Below, in pieces: positions 44,957-53,423 of a DNA stretch of 64,000 nucleotides (within the stretch, counting starts at the first letter, position 1; each line of letters starts with the position of its first letter). A program made the translations under genes and the position numbers. The notes beneath the pieces are model-generated. The model made no database searches. It was not told the DNA's origin and was given only the letters and a program-made list of their open reading frames with translations. Source of the DNA: Microbulbifer sp. YPW16 (GTDB lineage Bacteria > Pseudomonadota > Gammaproteobacteria > Pseudomonadales > Cellvibrionaceae); assembly GCF_021290385.1 (NCBI RefSeq), contig NZ_CP089928.1, positions 2,216,501 through 2,280,500 on the forward strand. The letters are read 5' to 3'.

Positions 44957-45733
44957 ATGAAGCCGGATACGCAGCTACTGAAAGCCGTTTGGGAATCCTC
45001 CCGCCAGCATTTGAGCGACACCCATGTGGGACTTGAGAGGTACGACCTGGATAACCTGGTGTCCTCCGTATTCAGCAGTGGACCATTTTATTTTTACGTG
45101 GTCGATTTCAAGACCTTTCACCTGGATTATGTCAGCCCATCGATCACCGCTATCCACGGGCTCCAGCCGGAAACGGTCACTTTCCAGGATATCCTCGATT
45201 GTGTGCATCCGGACGACATGGGTTTTGTTTCCCGCGCCGAGCAACGGGCGATCGAAATCGTCTACGAGCGGATCCCACCGGAGAAACGCAAGCTGTACAA
45301 GATTTCATACTGCTTTCGCTTCCGTACAGCCGATGGTTCTTACCAGCTGTTCAATCACCAGGCGATCATGCTCACAGAGGATGAAAATAACCGCCTGAGC
45401 AAGAGCCTGAATATCCACACCAATATCAGTCACCTGAGTAGCGAAAGTAATCACCGGCTGTCGGTGATCGGTATGCTGGGGGAGCCCTCCTTCCTGAATA
45501 TTGAGATCGAAAATGAGGCCCCCGTGCCGGCGGCTTCACAGCCACTGTTTACCGACCGGGAGATGGAAGTGATCCGCCTGCTATCCCAGGGAATGACCAG
45601 CCGGGAGATAGCGGCCAGGTTGTATATCGCGGTGGATACGGTCAAGAACCACCGCAAGAACATCATGAAAAAATCCGCCTGCAAAAATGTGGGGCAACTG
45701 ATTACCAAGTGCATCACGCAGGGGCTGCTGTAA
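44957..45733 (+). CDS. PAS domain LuxR-family transcription regulator
   Basis: A 258-residue cytoplasmic regulator. A PAS fold spans about residues 35-165 (YVVDFKTFHLDYVSPSITAI, QDILDCVHPDDM, RFRTADGSYQLFNHQ). The C-terminal 65 residues form a LuxR/GerE helix-turn-helix starting LFTDREMEVIRLLSQGMTSR and containing DTVKNHRKNIMKK. No receiver domain, so a ligand or redox cue through PAS is likely. Preceded by a CRP-type site and followed by a hairpin at 45775-45794. Targets unknown. Confidence 0.9.
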   Translation: MKPDTQLLKAVWESSRQHLSDTHVGLERYDLDNLVSSVFSSGPFYFYVVDFKTFHLDYVSPSITAIHGLQPETVTFQDILDCVHPDDMGFVSRAEQRAIEIVYERIPPEKRKLYKISYCFRFRTADGSYQLFNHQAIMLTEDENNRLSKSLNIHTNISHLSSESNHRLSVIGMLGEPSFLNIEIENEAPVPAASQPLFTDREMEVIRLLSQGMTSREIAARLYIAVDTVKNHRKNIMKKSACKNVGQLITKCITQGLL

Positions 45734-45774
45734 ATATACCGGCATGTCATGACGTGTAATCATGACAGCTGCCA

Positions 45775-45794
45775 AATAGCCCCAAGGGGCTATT
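45775..45794. terminator. Bidirectional hairpin between convergent LuxR and DJ-1 genes
   Basis: AATAGCCCC-AA-GGGGCTATT is a perfect 9-base-pair inverted repeat lying between the ends of two convergent genes, so it can serve both; T runs are short. Confidence 0.55.
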
Positions 45795-45885
45795 GTGAAT
45801 GGCCGGCCAACCGGGAAAATGAAATCGACCTCCCAAGAAAGGACGCAGAGCCCGAGGTTTAGCGGTACAAGGATGTACCGCGCTT

Positions 45886-46455
45886 TCAGCTACTAGTGAC
45901 TGCCATCGGTGCGGCTACTGACTGGCGCTGCTTTTCGCCATAGAGGCATTCCACCAGGGTGAGTGCAAATGCCATGGCCGTTCCCGGCGCCTGGCTGGTG
46001 ACCAGGTTGCGATCACAGACAACCGGTTCACCTCTGGCGGCAAGAGCCTGCTCGCCAAGCTCTTGCCGAAATCCCTCGTGACAGGTAGCAATCCGCTGGT
46101 CCAGCATCCCGTGCCGGCCAAGCACGACTACCGGCGCCGCGCAGATTGCCCCCAGCCAGTGGCCAGCGGCCAACTGCTCCCTGGCCATCTCCACCAGCGC
46201 TGCACAGCCGGCCAGGTCTTCCGCGCCCGGCATACCGCCGGGCAGAACAATCAGGTCCCAGGCCCGCTCACAATCAGCCAGCAGGCAATCCGCCGTTATC
46301 ACCACACCACGGGATGCGGTGATGGTTTGTGACGCCATGACCGAGGCGACAGTGACGTTCGCGCCGGCACGGCGCAGCACATCGATCACCGTGACCGCCT
46401 CGATCTCCTCACTGCCATCGGCAATGGGCACCAGTACCCGCTTTTCTGTTTTCAC
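45886..46455 (-). CDS. DJ-1/PfpI family protein (DJ-1 subgroup)
   Basis: A 189-residue cytoplasmic protein. VLVPIADGSEEIEAVTVIDV with the conserved Glu near residue 17 and the nucleophile elbow GAICAAPVVVLG with Cys near residue 105 are typical of the DJ-1/ThiJ/YajL group, linked to protection from reactive aldehydes or oxidative stress. The family has also been called deglycase, which is disputed. Stand-alone gene, convergent with the LuxR gene. Confidence 0.9.
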   Translation of the reverse strand: MKTEKRVLVPIADGSEEIEAVTVIDVLRRAGANVTVASVMASQTITASRGVVITADCLLADCERAWDLIVLPGGMPGAEDLAGCAALVEMAREQLAAGHWLGAICAAPVVVLGRHGMLDQRIATCHEGFRQELGEQALAARGEPVVCDRNLVTSQAPGTAMAFALTLVECLYGEKQRQSVAAPMAVTSS

Positions 46456-46514
46456 CTTGCCTCCCTGGCTTGTGCCTCCTGCTTAAAGATGTGCGCTGGC
46501 CCATCGGCCACGGG

Positions 46515-47081
46515 CTAGCGCCAGTACTCCCCGGTTACCGCATTCACGTACATCTTTTGCCGGTTACGGGGACTCTCAAATACTACGATATCGCCATTGA
46601 CCGCGATCAGGTTCCAGCGCAGATTGACGGCTTTCTGTACCTGCGCGGCGGCGGGGGAGTCCGCGAGTTTTTGCAATTCTGCCTCTGCATCAAATCCATT
46701 GGCAGCGGCCACACTGATACCCTCGCCGATAATGGCAAAGACCAGCTCCTCCTCCTGCTCCAGTGAAATGATCGGGTAGACGACCTCATCGTAGGCCCCG
46801 ATACGATAGCTTTCTGCATCCGGGTCCAGCGGCGTCAACATGACAATAAAGCCCCGCTTGCCCGCCCGGATACTTTCGACCTGGCGGATGCGCTCGGCTT
46901 GCCCCAGGCGCGGGTCATCTGCAGCCAGGTCGACAACAAAGACCTTGTTGTCGGCCACCTTCTCCGGGGTCCAGGTGCGCAGGAATACGTTGGTGGTATT
47001 TTCACTGCCCCAGGACCACTGGGGATTGGCCAGGGGAGCGTTAAGCACTTCGGAAAAATAGGAAGTGATGTTCATTGCCAT
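46515..47081 (-). CDS. Conserved-looking cytoplasmic protein of unknown function
   Basis: A 188-residue protein without signal peptide or membrane segment; the second ATG (MNITSYFSEV) is an equally possible start. It has mixed alpha/beta character (VFVVDLAADDPRLG, RGFIVMLTPLDPDAESYRIG, DEVVYPIISLEQEEELVFAI) and ends KMYVNAVTGEYWR. No motif I recognise. Single gene between the DJ-1 and DUF3570 genes, transcribed in the same direction as both but with gaps of 60 and 75 bases. Confidence 0.65.
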   Translation of the reverse strand: MAMNITSYFSEVLNAPLANPQWSWGSENTTNVFLRTWTPEKVADNKVFVVDLAADDPRLGQAERIRQVESIRAGKRGFIVMLTPLDPDAESYRIGAYDEVVYPIISLEQEEELVFAIIGEGISVAAANGFDAEAELQKLADSPAAAQVQKAVNLRWNLIAVNGDIVVFESPRNRQKMYVNAVTGEYWR

Positions 47082-47155
47082 TCCGGAAACCTCAGCCTGT
47101 TTATTATTTTAATCAGGCCGAGGTTAGCACGATCAGGCAACCCGGTGGACGGCAA

Positions 47156-48385
47156 TTACAGCCTTACCGACCAGAACAGCCGGATCACATTGGCCCCAAA
47201 GCTGTAGCCGGGTTCCTCCCCCGGGGCAATAGTGTTTTCCGGGTTGTGCACGGTGACATCGCGGAAATCATCGTACTCAAACAGGATATGGTCCCAGTAG
47301 AAGTTGATGGTGTTTTTGCGGTCGAACAGGGACCAGCGTTCAGGCAGCACGTAGGCGACGCCGATACCGATGGAGATATCGGAGAAATTACTCAGCTCCT
47401 TGTCCCGCGCACGGAAATTTGTGGCATCGCGGTAGGGAAAGAGGTCACTGTAAAAATCTGCAGCGTCCTGCTGGTAAAAGCGCAGCTTTCCCTCGAGGAT
47501 CCATTCATCCTGCTCCCTCAGGGGGTGGGTATAGCGAAACTCGATATTATCAGCCTCGACACCCCAGCTGTCCGCATAACGCCGGTATTCGGCCCGTATG
47601 GCAGCCCGGTAGGGCAGGCGATACTTTGCCCGCAGTGCCACTGCATCACTGTTGCGGGTGGTCGGGTAGATCTCCGGCTGGTAACTGAATCCCAGGGCCG
47701 AGGCGGGATCGGCGTAGCGTACTGTGCGATAGGGGTTGTTCAGAAAACCCTCGTCCGCGACCGTTTCCACACTCAGCTCGGCAATCAGTTTAGTGGTCAG
47801 GATCTGGTTCCAGTTGACCGCGTAACGCCGGTGCTGTGCATCGGCGGCGAAGTCCGGGTCACCATTGCGGAAAACATCGTCGTTGCCAAAGCTTACCCGC
47901 ATATCCAGGGTGCTCAGCTCGCCGAAGAATGCCTGGCTGATACCAAAGGCTACTGTCTCCGCCTGGTAATCGTTCTCCGAGCTGTTGGTATAACCAATGC
48001 TGACCGTGGTCTTGTCCACCAGGTAGTCGGCGCCCAGGGAATATTCATCCCGCTGTTCCGAGTAGGGACTGGCGGTCGCCTCCACGTCGATGGAGGCGCC
48101 GGAGATCATATCGACGTAATAGTTGGCCGACAGGGATACCGAGTTGCCCACATTTTTCCGCACCAGTATCGACGGCCCGTCGATCGTCACCCCGCCGCCA
48201 CTGTAAGAGTGGTACATGGTATCGGCGCGCTCCTCGGGGAGTACCGCGGCAAGCGCAATTACAGGAAAAGCCAGCAGGATTGCCAGCAGTCCACCGAACG
48301 TACCTGAATGACGCGAGCACCGCCGGGTGCCGAAATGTGGAGCGCAGCAGCCCTGAAGCGAATTTTTAGTTGCAGCCGCAGCCAC
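47156..48385 (-). CDS. DUF3570 outer-membrane beta-barrel protein
   Basis: About 409 residues if started at the GTG at 48385, chosen because AGGGGGGAG stands just before it; the frame is open to 48436 and the exact start is uncertain. A hydrophobic signal region (LLAILLAFPVIALA) leads into repeated amphipathic strands with aromatic ends and a C-terminal phenylalanine-rich strand (IRLFWSVRL), as in outer-membrane barrels. VDMISGASIDVEATASPYSE early in the mature part is the conserved DUF3570 stretch. It overlaps the DUF4266 gene, closing a TlpA-DUF4266-DUF3570 operon that elsewhere also travels with ApbE. Function unproven. Confidence 0.85.
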   Translation of the reverse strand: MAAAATKNSLQGCCAPHFGTRRCSRHSGTFGGLLAILLAFPVIALAAVLPEERADTMYHSYSGGGVTIDGPSILVRKNVGNSVSLSANYYVDMISGASIDVEATASPYSEQRDEYSLGADYLVDKTTVSIGYTNSSENDYQAETVAFGISQAFFGELSTLDMRVSFGNDDVFRNGDPDFAADAQHRRYAVNWNQILTTKLIAELSVETVADEGFLNNPYRTVRYADPASALGFSYQPEIYPTTRNSDAVALRAKYRLPYRAAIRAEYRRYADSWGVEADNIEFRYTHPLREQDEWILEGKLRFYQQDAADFYSDLFPYRDATNFRARDKELSNFSDISIGIGVAYVLPERWSLFDRKNTINFYWDHILFEYDDFRDVTVHNPENTIAPGEEPGYSFGANVIRLFWSVRL

Positions 48386-48596
48386 CGCCACTCCCCCCTT
48401 CCGCACCCCGGGCCGCTTCGCGGGCCTCGTACACATGATTCATATAACCGGCAGCCACCGGGTCCATTTCGAACGCCATGATCGGGTCGGCAAGGTAATG
48501 CCGCTCGTAGGGGGCCACCCAGGGACTGACAGAACAGCCGCTGAGCAGCGCCATGCCGGTGCCGAGTAGCGCCAGGCGACGCAGGGTGGAAAACAT
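48366..48596 (-). CDS. DUF4266 small lipoprotein with Cys-rich tail
   Basis: A 76-residue lipoprotein (lipobox ALLSGC, Cys near residue 21). The mature 55 residues hold WVAPYERHYLADPIMAF and NHVYEAREAARGAEGG, and finish in GGGCGCN. This short conserved form with a Gly-rich cysteine tail is DUF4266. The tail could bind a metal or be the substrate of the thioredoxin-like protein encoded 3 bases upstream. It overlaps the DUF3570 gene start. Confidence 0.85.
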   Translation of the reverse strand: MFSTLRRLALLGTGMALLSGCSVSPWVAPYERHYLADPIMAFEMDPVAAGYMNHVYEAREAARGAEGGSGGGCGCN

Positions 48597-48599
48597 GGG

Positions 48600-49076
48600 T
48601 TACTCCCGGATCAGTTCCTTGATGATTTTCTTGTAGGCCGCCTCGTCGCCCTCGCGATAGCCGCGATGGATGTGGCGCACCTTGCCGCTGCGATCAATGA
48701 ATACACTACTGGGCATGGCATCGATACCGAACTTCTTGCTTACATCGCTGCCGCTGTCGAACAGGATGGGGAAATCAACCGGGATCTTCGCCAGCATCTG
48801 CTCTGCGTCACTGCGCTGGGCATCTACATTGACGCCCCAGACCTGGAAACCCGCGGCGCTGTAGCGTGCATGCAGGTCATCCAGCAATGGCATCTCCTGG
48901 CGACAGGGACCGCACCAGGAAGCCCAGAAATTGAGCATGATCACCTCGCCGCGTTGCTCAGCCAGGCGCAGGTTGTCGCCGCTGTTGGAGGCCAGGGTAA
49001 AGTCCGGCGAGGGGGCGTTGGCGCCGGCCAAGGATGCAGTCAGTGCCAGGGTTATGGTGGCTAGAAAACGAAACAT
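48600..49076 (-). CDS. TlpA/ResA-like periplasmic thioredoxin
   Basis: A 158-residue protein with a Sec signal peptide (cleaved near LAGANA) and a thioredoxin fold: ASWCGPCRQEMPLL holds the redox pair near residues 53-57 and the cis-proline is in GIDAMPSSVFIDRSG. Such proteins reduce or isomerise cysteines of exported proteins, including apocytochrome c heme sites. Encoded between a small outer-membrane barrel gene and the DUF4266 gene, so the Cys tail of the DUF4266 protein or the nearby CxxCH proteins are natural clients. Confidence 0.92.
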   Translation of the reverse strand: MFRFLATITLALTASLAGANAPSPDFTLASNSGDNLRLAEQRGEVIMLNFWASWCGPCRQEMPLLDDLHARYSAAGFQVWGVNVDAQRSDAEQMLAKIPVDFPILFDSGSDVSKKFGIDAMPSSVFIDRSGKVRHIHRGYREGDEAAYKKIIKELIRE

Positions 49077-49166
49077 GATGGTTCCCTGTTGTTATCTGGT
49101 TATGGTTTTCTGGACGTTGTTGTCTGGATGGTGGTGAACTCAAAAAGTCCTGGTACAGCCGGCCGC

Positions 49167-49823
49167 TCAGAAATATACCGACAGGCCCAGCTGGGCGGAG
49201 AGGTTGTTGGTCACCTGGGCCTCGCCAAACAGCTCGTGCTCAAAAATATGGTCGCGCACGTCCAGCCGCAGCGACAGCCAGTCGGTGGGCAGTACACGGA
49301 TACCGGCACCGATGTTATAGGTAAAGTGGTCCTCGTCGGCGAAACTGGTATTGCCAATGCCGCCAACCAGGTAGAAACCGCCGTTCAGGGCCCAGTCGTC
49401 GAAAGCAAAGTATTCACCCGGGAACAGGTTCCAGGCCAGTGACAGGTTGTAGTAACTGAGTTCCCGCTCTTCATCGGTCAGCAGCGGCGCGGCACCGCTC
49501 AGGCGCTCAAAACTGGATTCCCCCAGCTCGGTCTGGCCGTAGCCGGCCTCCATAAAAAAGTCCTCGCTGATATGGTATGCGAGCGCGCCGCCGTAAACCG
49601 CGTTGGAGCCGAAATCCTCCACGTTCATAATGCCGCCGAGGAATGCGGTGACCTCAAAATTCTCACTGTCGATATCCGCCTCGCGAATCTCACGCCGCTC
49701 AAGGCCGGGCGAGACGATATCATCCAGTACCGTCGTATCCTGCTGCGCACTGGCCGGTCCCGCGACCTGCGCTGCCAGGTATGCGGCCGCGATTACAGAA
49801 AGACGTCGAAGCCCAGTTTCCAT
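49167..49823 (-). CDS. Small outer-membrane beta-barrel protein
   Basis: Start set at the ATG at 49823 (AGGAGA lies 7 bases before it); the frame upstream is the shadow of the neighbouring gene. 218 residues, signal peptide cleaved near GPASAQQ. The mature part has eight or so amphipathic strands (NFEVTAFLGGIMNVEDFG, FMEAGYGQTELG, LSLRLDVRDHIFEHELFG) and ends in LGLSVYF, a C-terminal Phe barrel signal like OmpA/OmpW-type porins. Its first 31 bases overlap the end of the SH3/barrel gene. Confidence 0.85.
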   Translation of the reverse strand: METGLRRLSVIAAAYLAAQVAGPASAQQDTTVLDDIVSPGLERREIREADIDSENFEVTAFLGGIMNVEDFGSNAVYGGALAYHISEDFFMEAGYGQTELGESSFERLSGAAPLLTDEERELSYYNLSLAWNLFPGEYFAFDDWALNGGFYLVGGIGNTSFADEDHFTYNIGAGIRVLPTDWLSLRLDVRDHIFEHELFGEAQVTNNLSAQLGLSVYF

Positions 49824-50581
49824 TCGTAAATCTCCTGGTTGCTCTCCCGCGAGGTGAGCAGGTAGTGATTGGCTACTTCCGCGCGCAGGGCAAACTGCCG
49901 CGACAGGTGTGTGCGCAAACCAAAGCCGGTCAGCATTGCCGTATCCTGCCGGTCTTCCGTGGCGACAATGGTGGCGTTGGGGGAGGTAATATTGATTCCG
50001 GTGCCGAGCATGAAGTAGGGCGACACCCGCCACTGCGGAAACGGTTGGTGCAACACTGCCACCTGGTAAGTCTGGCTGTCGGAAAATTCTCCCACTGCCT
50101 GGGTGGCCCGCAGCTCGCCGGAAAGGTTGGCGGTAAAGCGGTAGCCCAGGCTCACCCCCATGGCATTGGCGCCCTCGAAATCGCCGTAGGTAAAGCCGAG
50201 GTTAAAGCGTTGCGAGCGGTAGTCGCTGTAATCCGGCAGCGGGATTCGCACGGGCTCGCCCCCGGCATCACGGATCTCGGCCAGGTCGGCGATACGCGTC
50301 CAGCCACGGATATTTTTGCGGGTCGCCACTTTCACCCAGTCGGTGCGACGCTTCAGCAGCCACAGGGGCTCACCGTGCTCGGCCACATGAAAGATCGGGT
50401 AGCCGCGCCCGGGGCCGGTGTAGATGTTTACGTAGGGGGACTCGACAAATACCTGCTCCGCGTCAGCCGGCGGTGCAGTGGGTGCGCCACTGGCATGACC
50501 GATCGCCGGCAGCAGTGTGCACACCAGGGCCAGGAGCAGCCGGCGAGCGAGGAAATCCGGATGATACAACGGACTGTCCAT
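49793..50581 (-). CDS. SH3-domain protein with C-terminal outer-membrane beta-barrel
   Basis: A 262-residue exported protein. After the signal peptide (near AIGHAS) residues about 43-105 form a bacterial SH3 domain (VNIYTGPGRGYPIFHVAEHG, LLKRRTDWVKVAT), often peptidoglycan-binding. Residues about 120-262 form a small barrel (RFNLGFTYGDFEGANAMGVS) ending in KLGFDVFL. It may fasten the barrel to the cell wall. Starts 3 bases after the stop of the HzsA-like cytochrome gene and overlaps the next barrel gene by 31 bases. Confidence 0.82.
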   Translation of the reverse strand: MDSPLYHPDFLARRLLLALVCTLLPAIGHASGAPTAPPADAEQVFVESPYVNIYTGPGRGYPIFHVAEHGEPLWLLKRRTDWVKVATRKNIRGWTRIADLAEIRDAGGEPVRIPLPDYSDYRSQRFNLGFTYGDFEGANAMGVSLGYRFTANLSGELRATQAVGEFSDSQTYQVAVLHQPFPQWRVSPYFMLGTGINITSPNATIVATEDRQDTAMLTGFGLRTHLSRQFALRAEVANHYLLTSRESNQEIYEWKLGFDVFL

Positions 50582-50584
50582 GAT

Positions 50585-53233
50585 TCAGTTCACCGGCGCT
50601 TCGAACGGGTTGTTGTAATACTGCGCACCGATATCAATCCATTCAGAGATCAACCGCAGTTCCGCCGGCTCCAGGTAGCCCGCGTGGCTGGCGCCGGCTG
50701 CAAACACATCGAAGAAGCGACTGCCGTTGGCAGAATTACCGACGATACGCTCGATTTCCACCACCACCATCACCGGGATCGGGTTGCCGTTCTCGTCCAG
50801 CACCAGGTTGCCGTCCTCATCGGTCTCGTACAGCAGGTTGCCATCGTCGTCCCGGTCCTGCACCAGCACTTCCTGCAATGCACCGTCCACCAGTTCCTGG
50901 GTGGGATTGTCGAATGACAGCTCCACGTATGAAGTCATCCAGTCGGCATTAAAGGGTGAAGCCTGTGAGGCCAGGTCCAGTTGCGCGGCGGGTACCCGGG
51001 CCATGCCATTGGCGTCACGGCTGGTATGGCACTGCAGGCAGCGGTTGTCGGCCACTACATTGCCCGCGCCATCAGTAACCGGGCGCTCCCGTTCCCACAG
51101 CGGCTGGATATGCAGCGGGTAGTGGATCACGCTGCGGCAGCCGGGCGCCCAGCTGTCGCGACAGGTGGGGCTCACCGGCTGCGCGGTGGCCAGGTCGGCA
51201 TAGGGGATAGTGGTGCTGGGGTCCTTGGCGCGGACGGCGGGGTCGGTCCACAGGTCCGCGAAAGCAATATCGCCCCCGAGCTCTGCCTCACCGGCGATGC
51301 GCGCCAGCAGCTGCGCCATGGTCTCGCCCATTTCCGCCACCAGCGCGGGCTCGGTATTGGGGAAAGGGATTCCGGAGGTGGCGGCACCGCCCCAGGCGGG
51401 ATCCGGGTTCTTGTCCGGGCGCCCGTGGGGTACCTCGCTGTCGCCGGTGTGGCAACCGTTACACTGGCGCACCTCACCGGCGCGCAGCTGCAGCCAGCTG
51501 CGATGGCGCCCGGCAATGCGACGACCGTTGGCATCCACCACGCCGATCGCCAGCGGCATATCCGCCGGCAGTTTGACCCGCACCGAGCCGTCCGGCTGGA
51601 TCGGCGTATAACCGAGGATTTCGCGCATGCCCTGGGCGCGGCTGCGACCGAATGCGGAAGCATCGAAATCGAGCACACTGTCATCCGGGATACCCACCCC
51701 CTTGATCACCCGCAGGTACCGGGCCGGTCGCTCGGCAGCGGTGGTCTCTGCGGGATCTGCAAGCGGCGGGATTCCGGCGATATCCTCGCCATCAAAATCG
51801 TAGACGCTGCGGATATCCAGCACACCCGCACCCTCGTCCACCAGTTCCCGGTCCAGCTCGGTGGCCGGAATCAGCTCCGGGATATACTCCGGCACTGTGC
51901 GCGGCTCCAGGGTGACACCCTCGCTGATCATCTGACCCTCTTCGGCCACCACGATCGGCTGCTGGGTGCCCTCTGCATAGTCATAGATCCACAGCCCGTA
52001 AAGCGGGTCTGCCGGCATAATATCGGGGATTGCCAGCCACTCGTCGGTACAGGGCCGCGGCAGCTCGGTCTCCGGTTCCAGCACCCGGCACTCACTCCAG
52101 CTCACCAGCAGGCGACTGGTACCGTCGTAAAACGGCCAGGCGGACGCAAACAGCCCATGGGGGGAGAGGGTGCCGTCAGTAATGACCTCGTCCACGGAAA
52201 TGGAGGCCTGGCCCACCAGCTCCCGCGGTGCATCACTGCCCTCCACCGGCGGCGTGTAGGCCTCGGTGTATTCGATGCTGTCGATGGCCACCAGGTCACC
52301 GCCAAAAGTAATTCCCTCGGGGCCGCGCAGGGTCACCAGCAGGCGGCCGTCAGCCAGTTCCCGAGGCCGTACGAACGCTGCCTCGCTTTCACCGGTGCCG
52401 GTCTGCTGGCTGTGGTAACCGTAGTGAAAGGCCAGGCCGGTGCCATCGGGATCGACGGTATAGAGGGAGAGATTGTCCACCCCGGCCATATTGTCCCAGC
52501 GATTGAACAGCACCCGGCCATCGTCCAGGACCGTCGGGTGCAGGTCGTGGCTCTGGTTGTAGGAAATCTGCCGGATATCGGAGCCGTCCCCTTCCATGAC
52601 ATGCAGGACGAAGGCCTCCTGTTGCAGGTCTTCTGCCAGTGATGAAAACTGCGGTTTGTTATCGTCCAGCAGCAACGCCCGCGAGCGACGCTGGCGTGTG
52701 GAAGTGAATACGATACGGCCGTCGGGCAGGAAGGCGGGGCCAATATCCTCCCCCTGCTCGGCAATCAGGTCGGAGTCGATAACCCGGCGCAGGGTGTCGG
52801 AATCACGCTCGTAGACCCAGATATTCCAGGTGGGCTGTTCATCGTCATCGGCATCCTCGATCTCCGGGGCGCGCATGGCGAACACCAGGGTTTCACCATC
52901 GGGCGAGACATTCAGGTCCTTGACGTCGTACTCGCCCTCAAACAAACCGGCCGTCAGCGCCCGTTCCGGCGCACTGGGCGTGGCGCGATCCTTGATTACC
53001 AGCTCCGCCCCGGGATTAAAATTGTCCGGGCGATAAATATTGTCTTCGCTGAGTGCACCGTCGTCCTCGAAACCCAGCTGCCTGCGCACAAACGCTACTG
53101 GAAAATCTACGACTACCGGGTCTTCGGCCTGGTCACCGCCGGTGCTCGAGCCGCCATTCCCGCTGCCACCACTACAGGCGTGCAGCAGGCACAGGACTGG
53201 CAAAGTGCAAATTAATCTCGCTGTAATATTCAC
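50585..53233 (-). CDS. HzsA-like c-type cytochrome lipoprotein with beta-propeller
   Basis: An 882-residue lipoprotein (CLLHAC lipobox, Cys near residue 20). Residues about 100-300 have TolB-type propeller repeats (DLNVSPDGETLVFAMRAP, AFLPDGRIVFTSTRQRRSR, DDGRVLFNRWDN). The second half carries two heme c motifs, CNGCH near residue 590 and CLQCH near 731, with CRDSWAPGCRSVIHYPLHIQ between them. This is the architecture of the hydrazine synthase alpha-subunit-like family, which is widespread outside anammox bacteria with unknown roles. A long acidic loop (QDRDDDGNLLYETDEDGNLV) near residue 800 could bind calcium. First gene of the minus-strand redox operon; divergent from the CxxCH gene at 53424. 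Confidence 0.87.
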   Translation of the reverse strand: MNITARLICTLPVLCLLHACSGGSGNGGSSTGGDQAEDPVVVDFPVAFVRRQLGFEDDGALSEDNIYRPDNFNPGAELVIKDRATPSAPERALTAGLFEGEYDVKDLNVSPDGETLVFAMRAPEIEDADDDEQPTWNIWVYERDSDTLRRVIDSDLIAEQGEDIGPAFLPDGRIVFTSTRQRRSRALLLDDNKPQFSSLAEDLQQEAFVLHVMEGDGSDIRQISYNQSHDLHPTVLDDGRVLFNRWDNMAGVDNLSLYTVDPDGTGLAFHYGYHSQQTGTGESEAAFVRPRELADGRLLVTLRGPEGITFGGDLVAIDSIEYTEAYTPPVEGSDAPRELVGQASISVDEVITDGTLSPHGLFASAWPFYDGTSRLLVSWSECRVLEPETELPRPCTDEWLAIPDIMPADPLYGLWIYDYAEGTQQPIVVAEEGQMISEGVTLEPRTVPEYIPELIPATELDRELVDEGAGVLDIRSVYDFDGEDIAGIPPLADPAETTAAERPARYLRVIKGVGIPDDSVLDFDASAFGRSRAQGMREILGYTPIQPDGSVRVKLPADMPLAIGVVDANGRRIAGRHRSWLQLRAGEVRQCNGCHTGDSEVPHGRPDKNPDPAWGGAATSGIPFPNTEPALVAEMGETMAQLLARIAGEAELGGDIAFADLWTDPAVRAKDPSTTIPYADLATAQPVSPTCRDSWAPGCRSVIHYPLHIQPLWERERPVTDGAGNVVADNRCLQCHTSRDANGMARVPAAQLDLASQASPFNADWMTSYVELSFDNPTQELVDGALQEVLVQDRDDDGNLLYETDEDGNLVLDENGNPIPVMVVVEIERIVGNSANGSRFFDVFAAGASHAGYLEPAELRLISEWIDIGAQYYNNPFEAPVN

Positions 53234-53423
53234 TTACGCCAACCCCAATAAATTCCATTAACCTAGACTGCGGCCCATGGAATTCTCTCCGCCACCATGA
53301 CAACACTCAAGGCAATCACGCTGAAAATGCCAACTGCAACCCACTTCTCGGCAGTGGCGCTGGCAAATCGGTAGCCAGCTCTTACCATCGCAGGTCTCAA
53401 ACTCTCAGCTGGCTCCCTTTTCA

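Noticed and set aside
50585-53233. True hydrazine synthase subunit
   Set aside because: Only the HzsA-like architecture is shared; the HzsB/HzsC partners and anammox context are missing, so hydrazine chemistry is not claimed.
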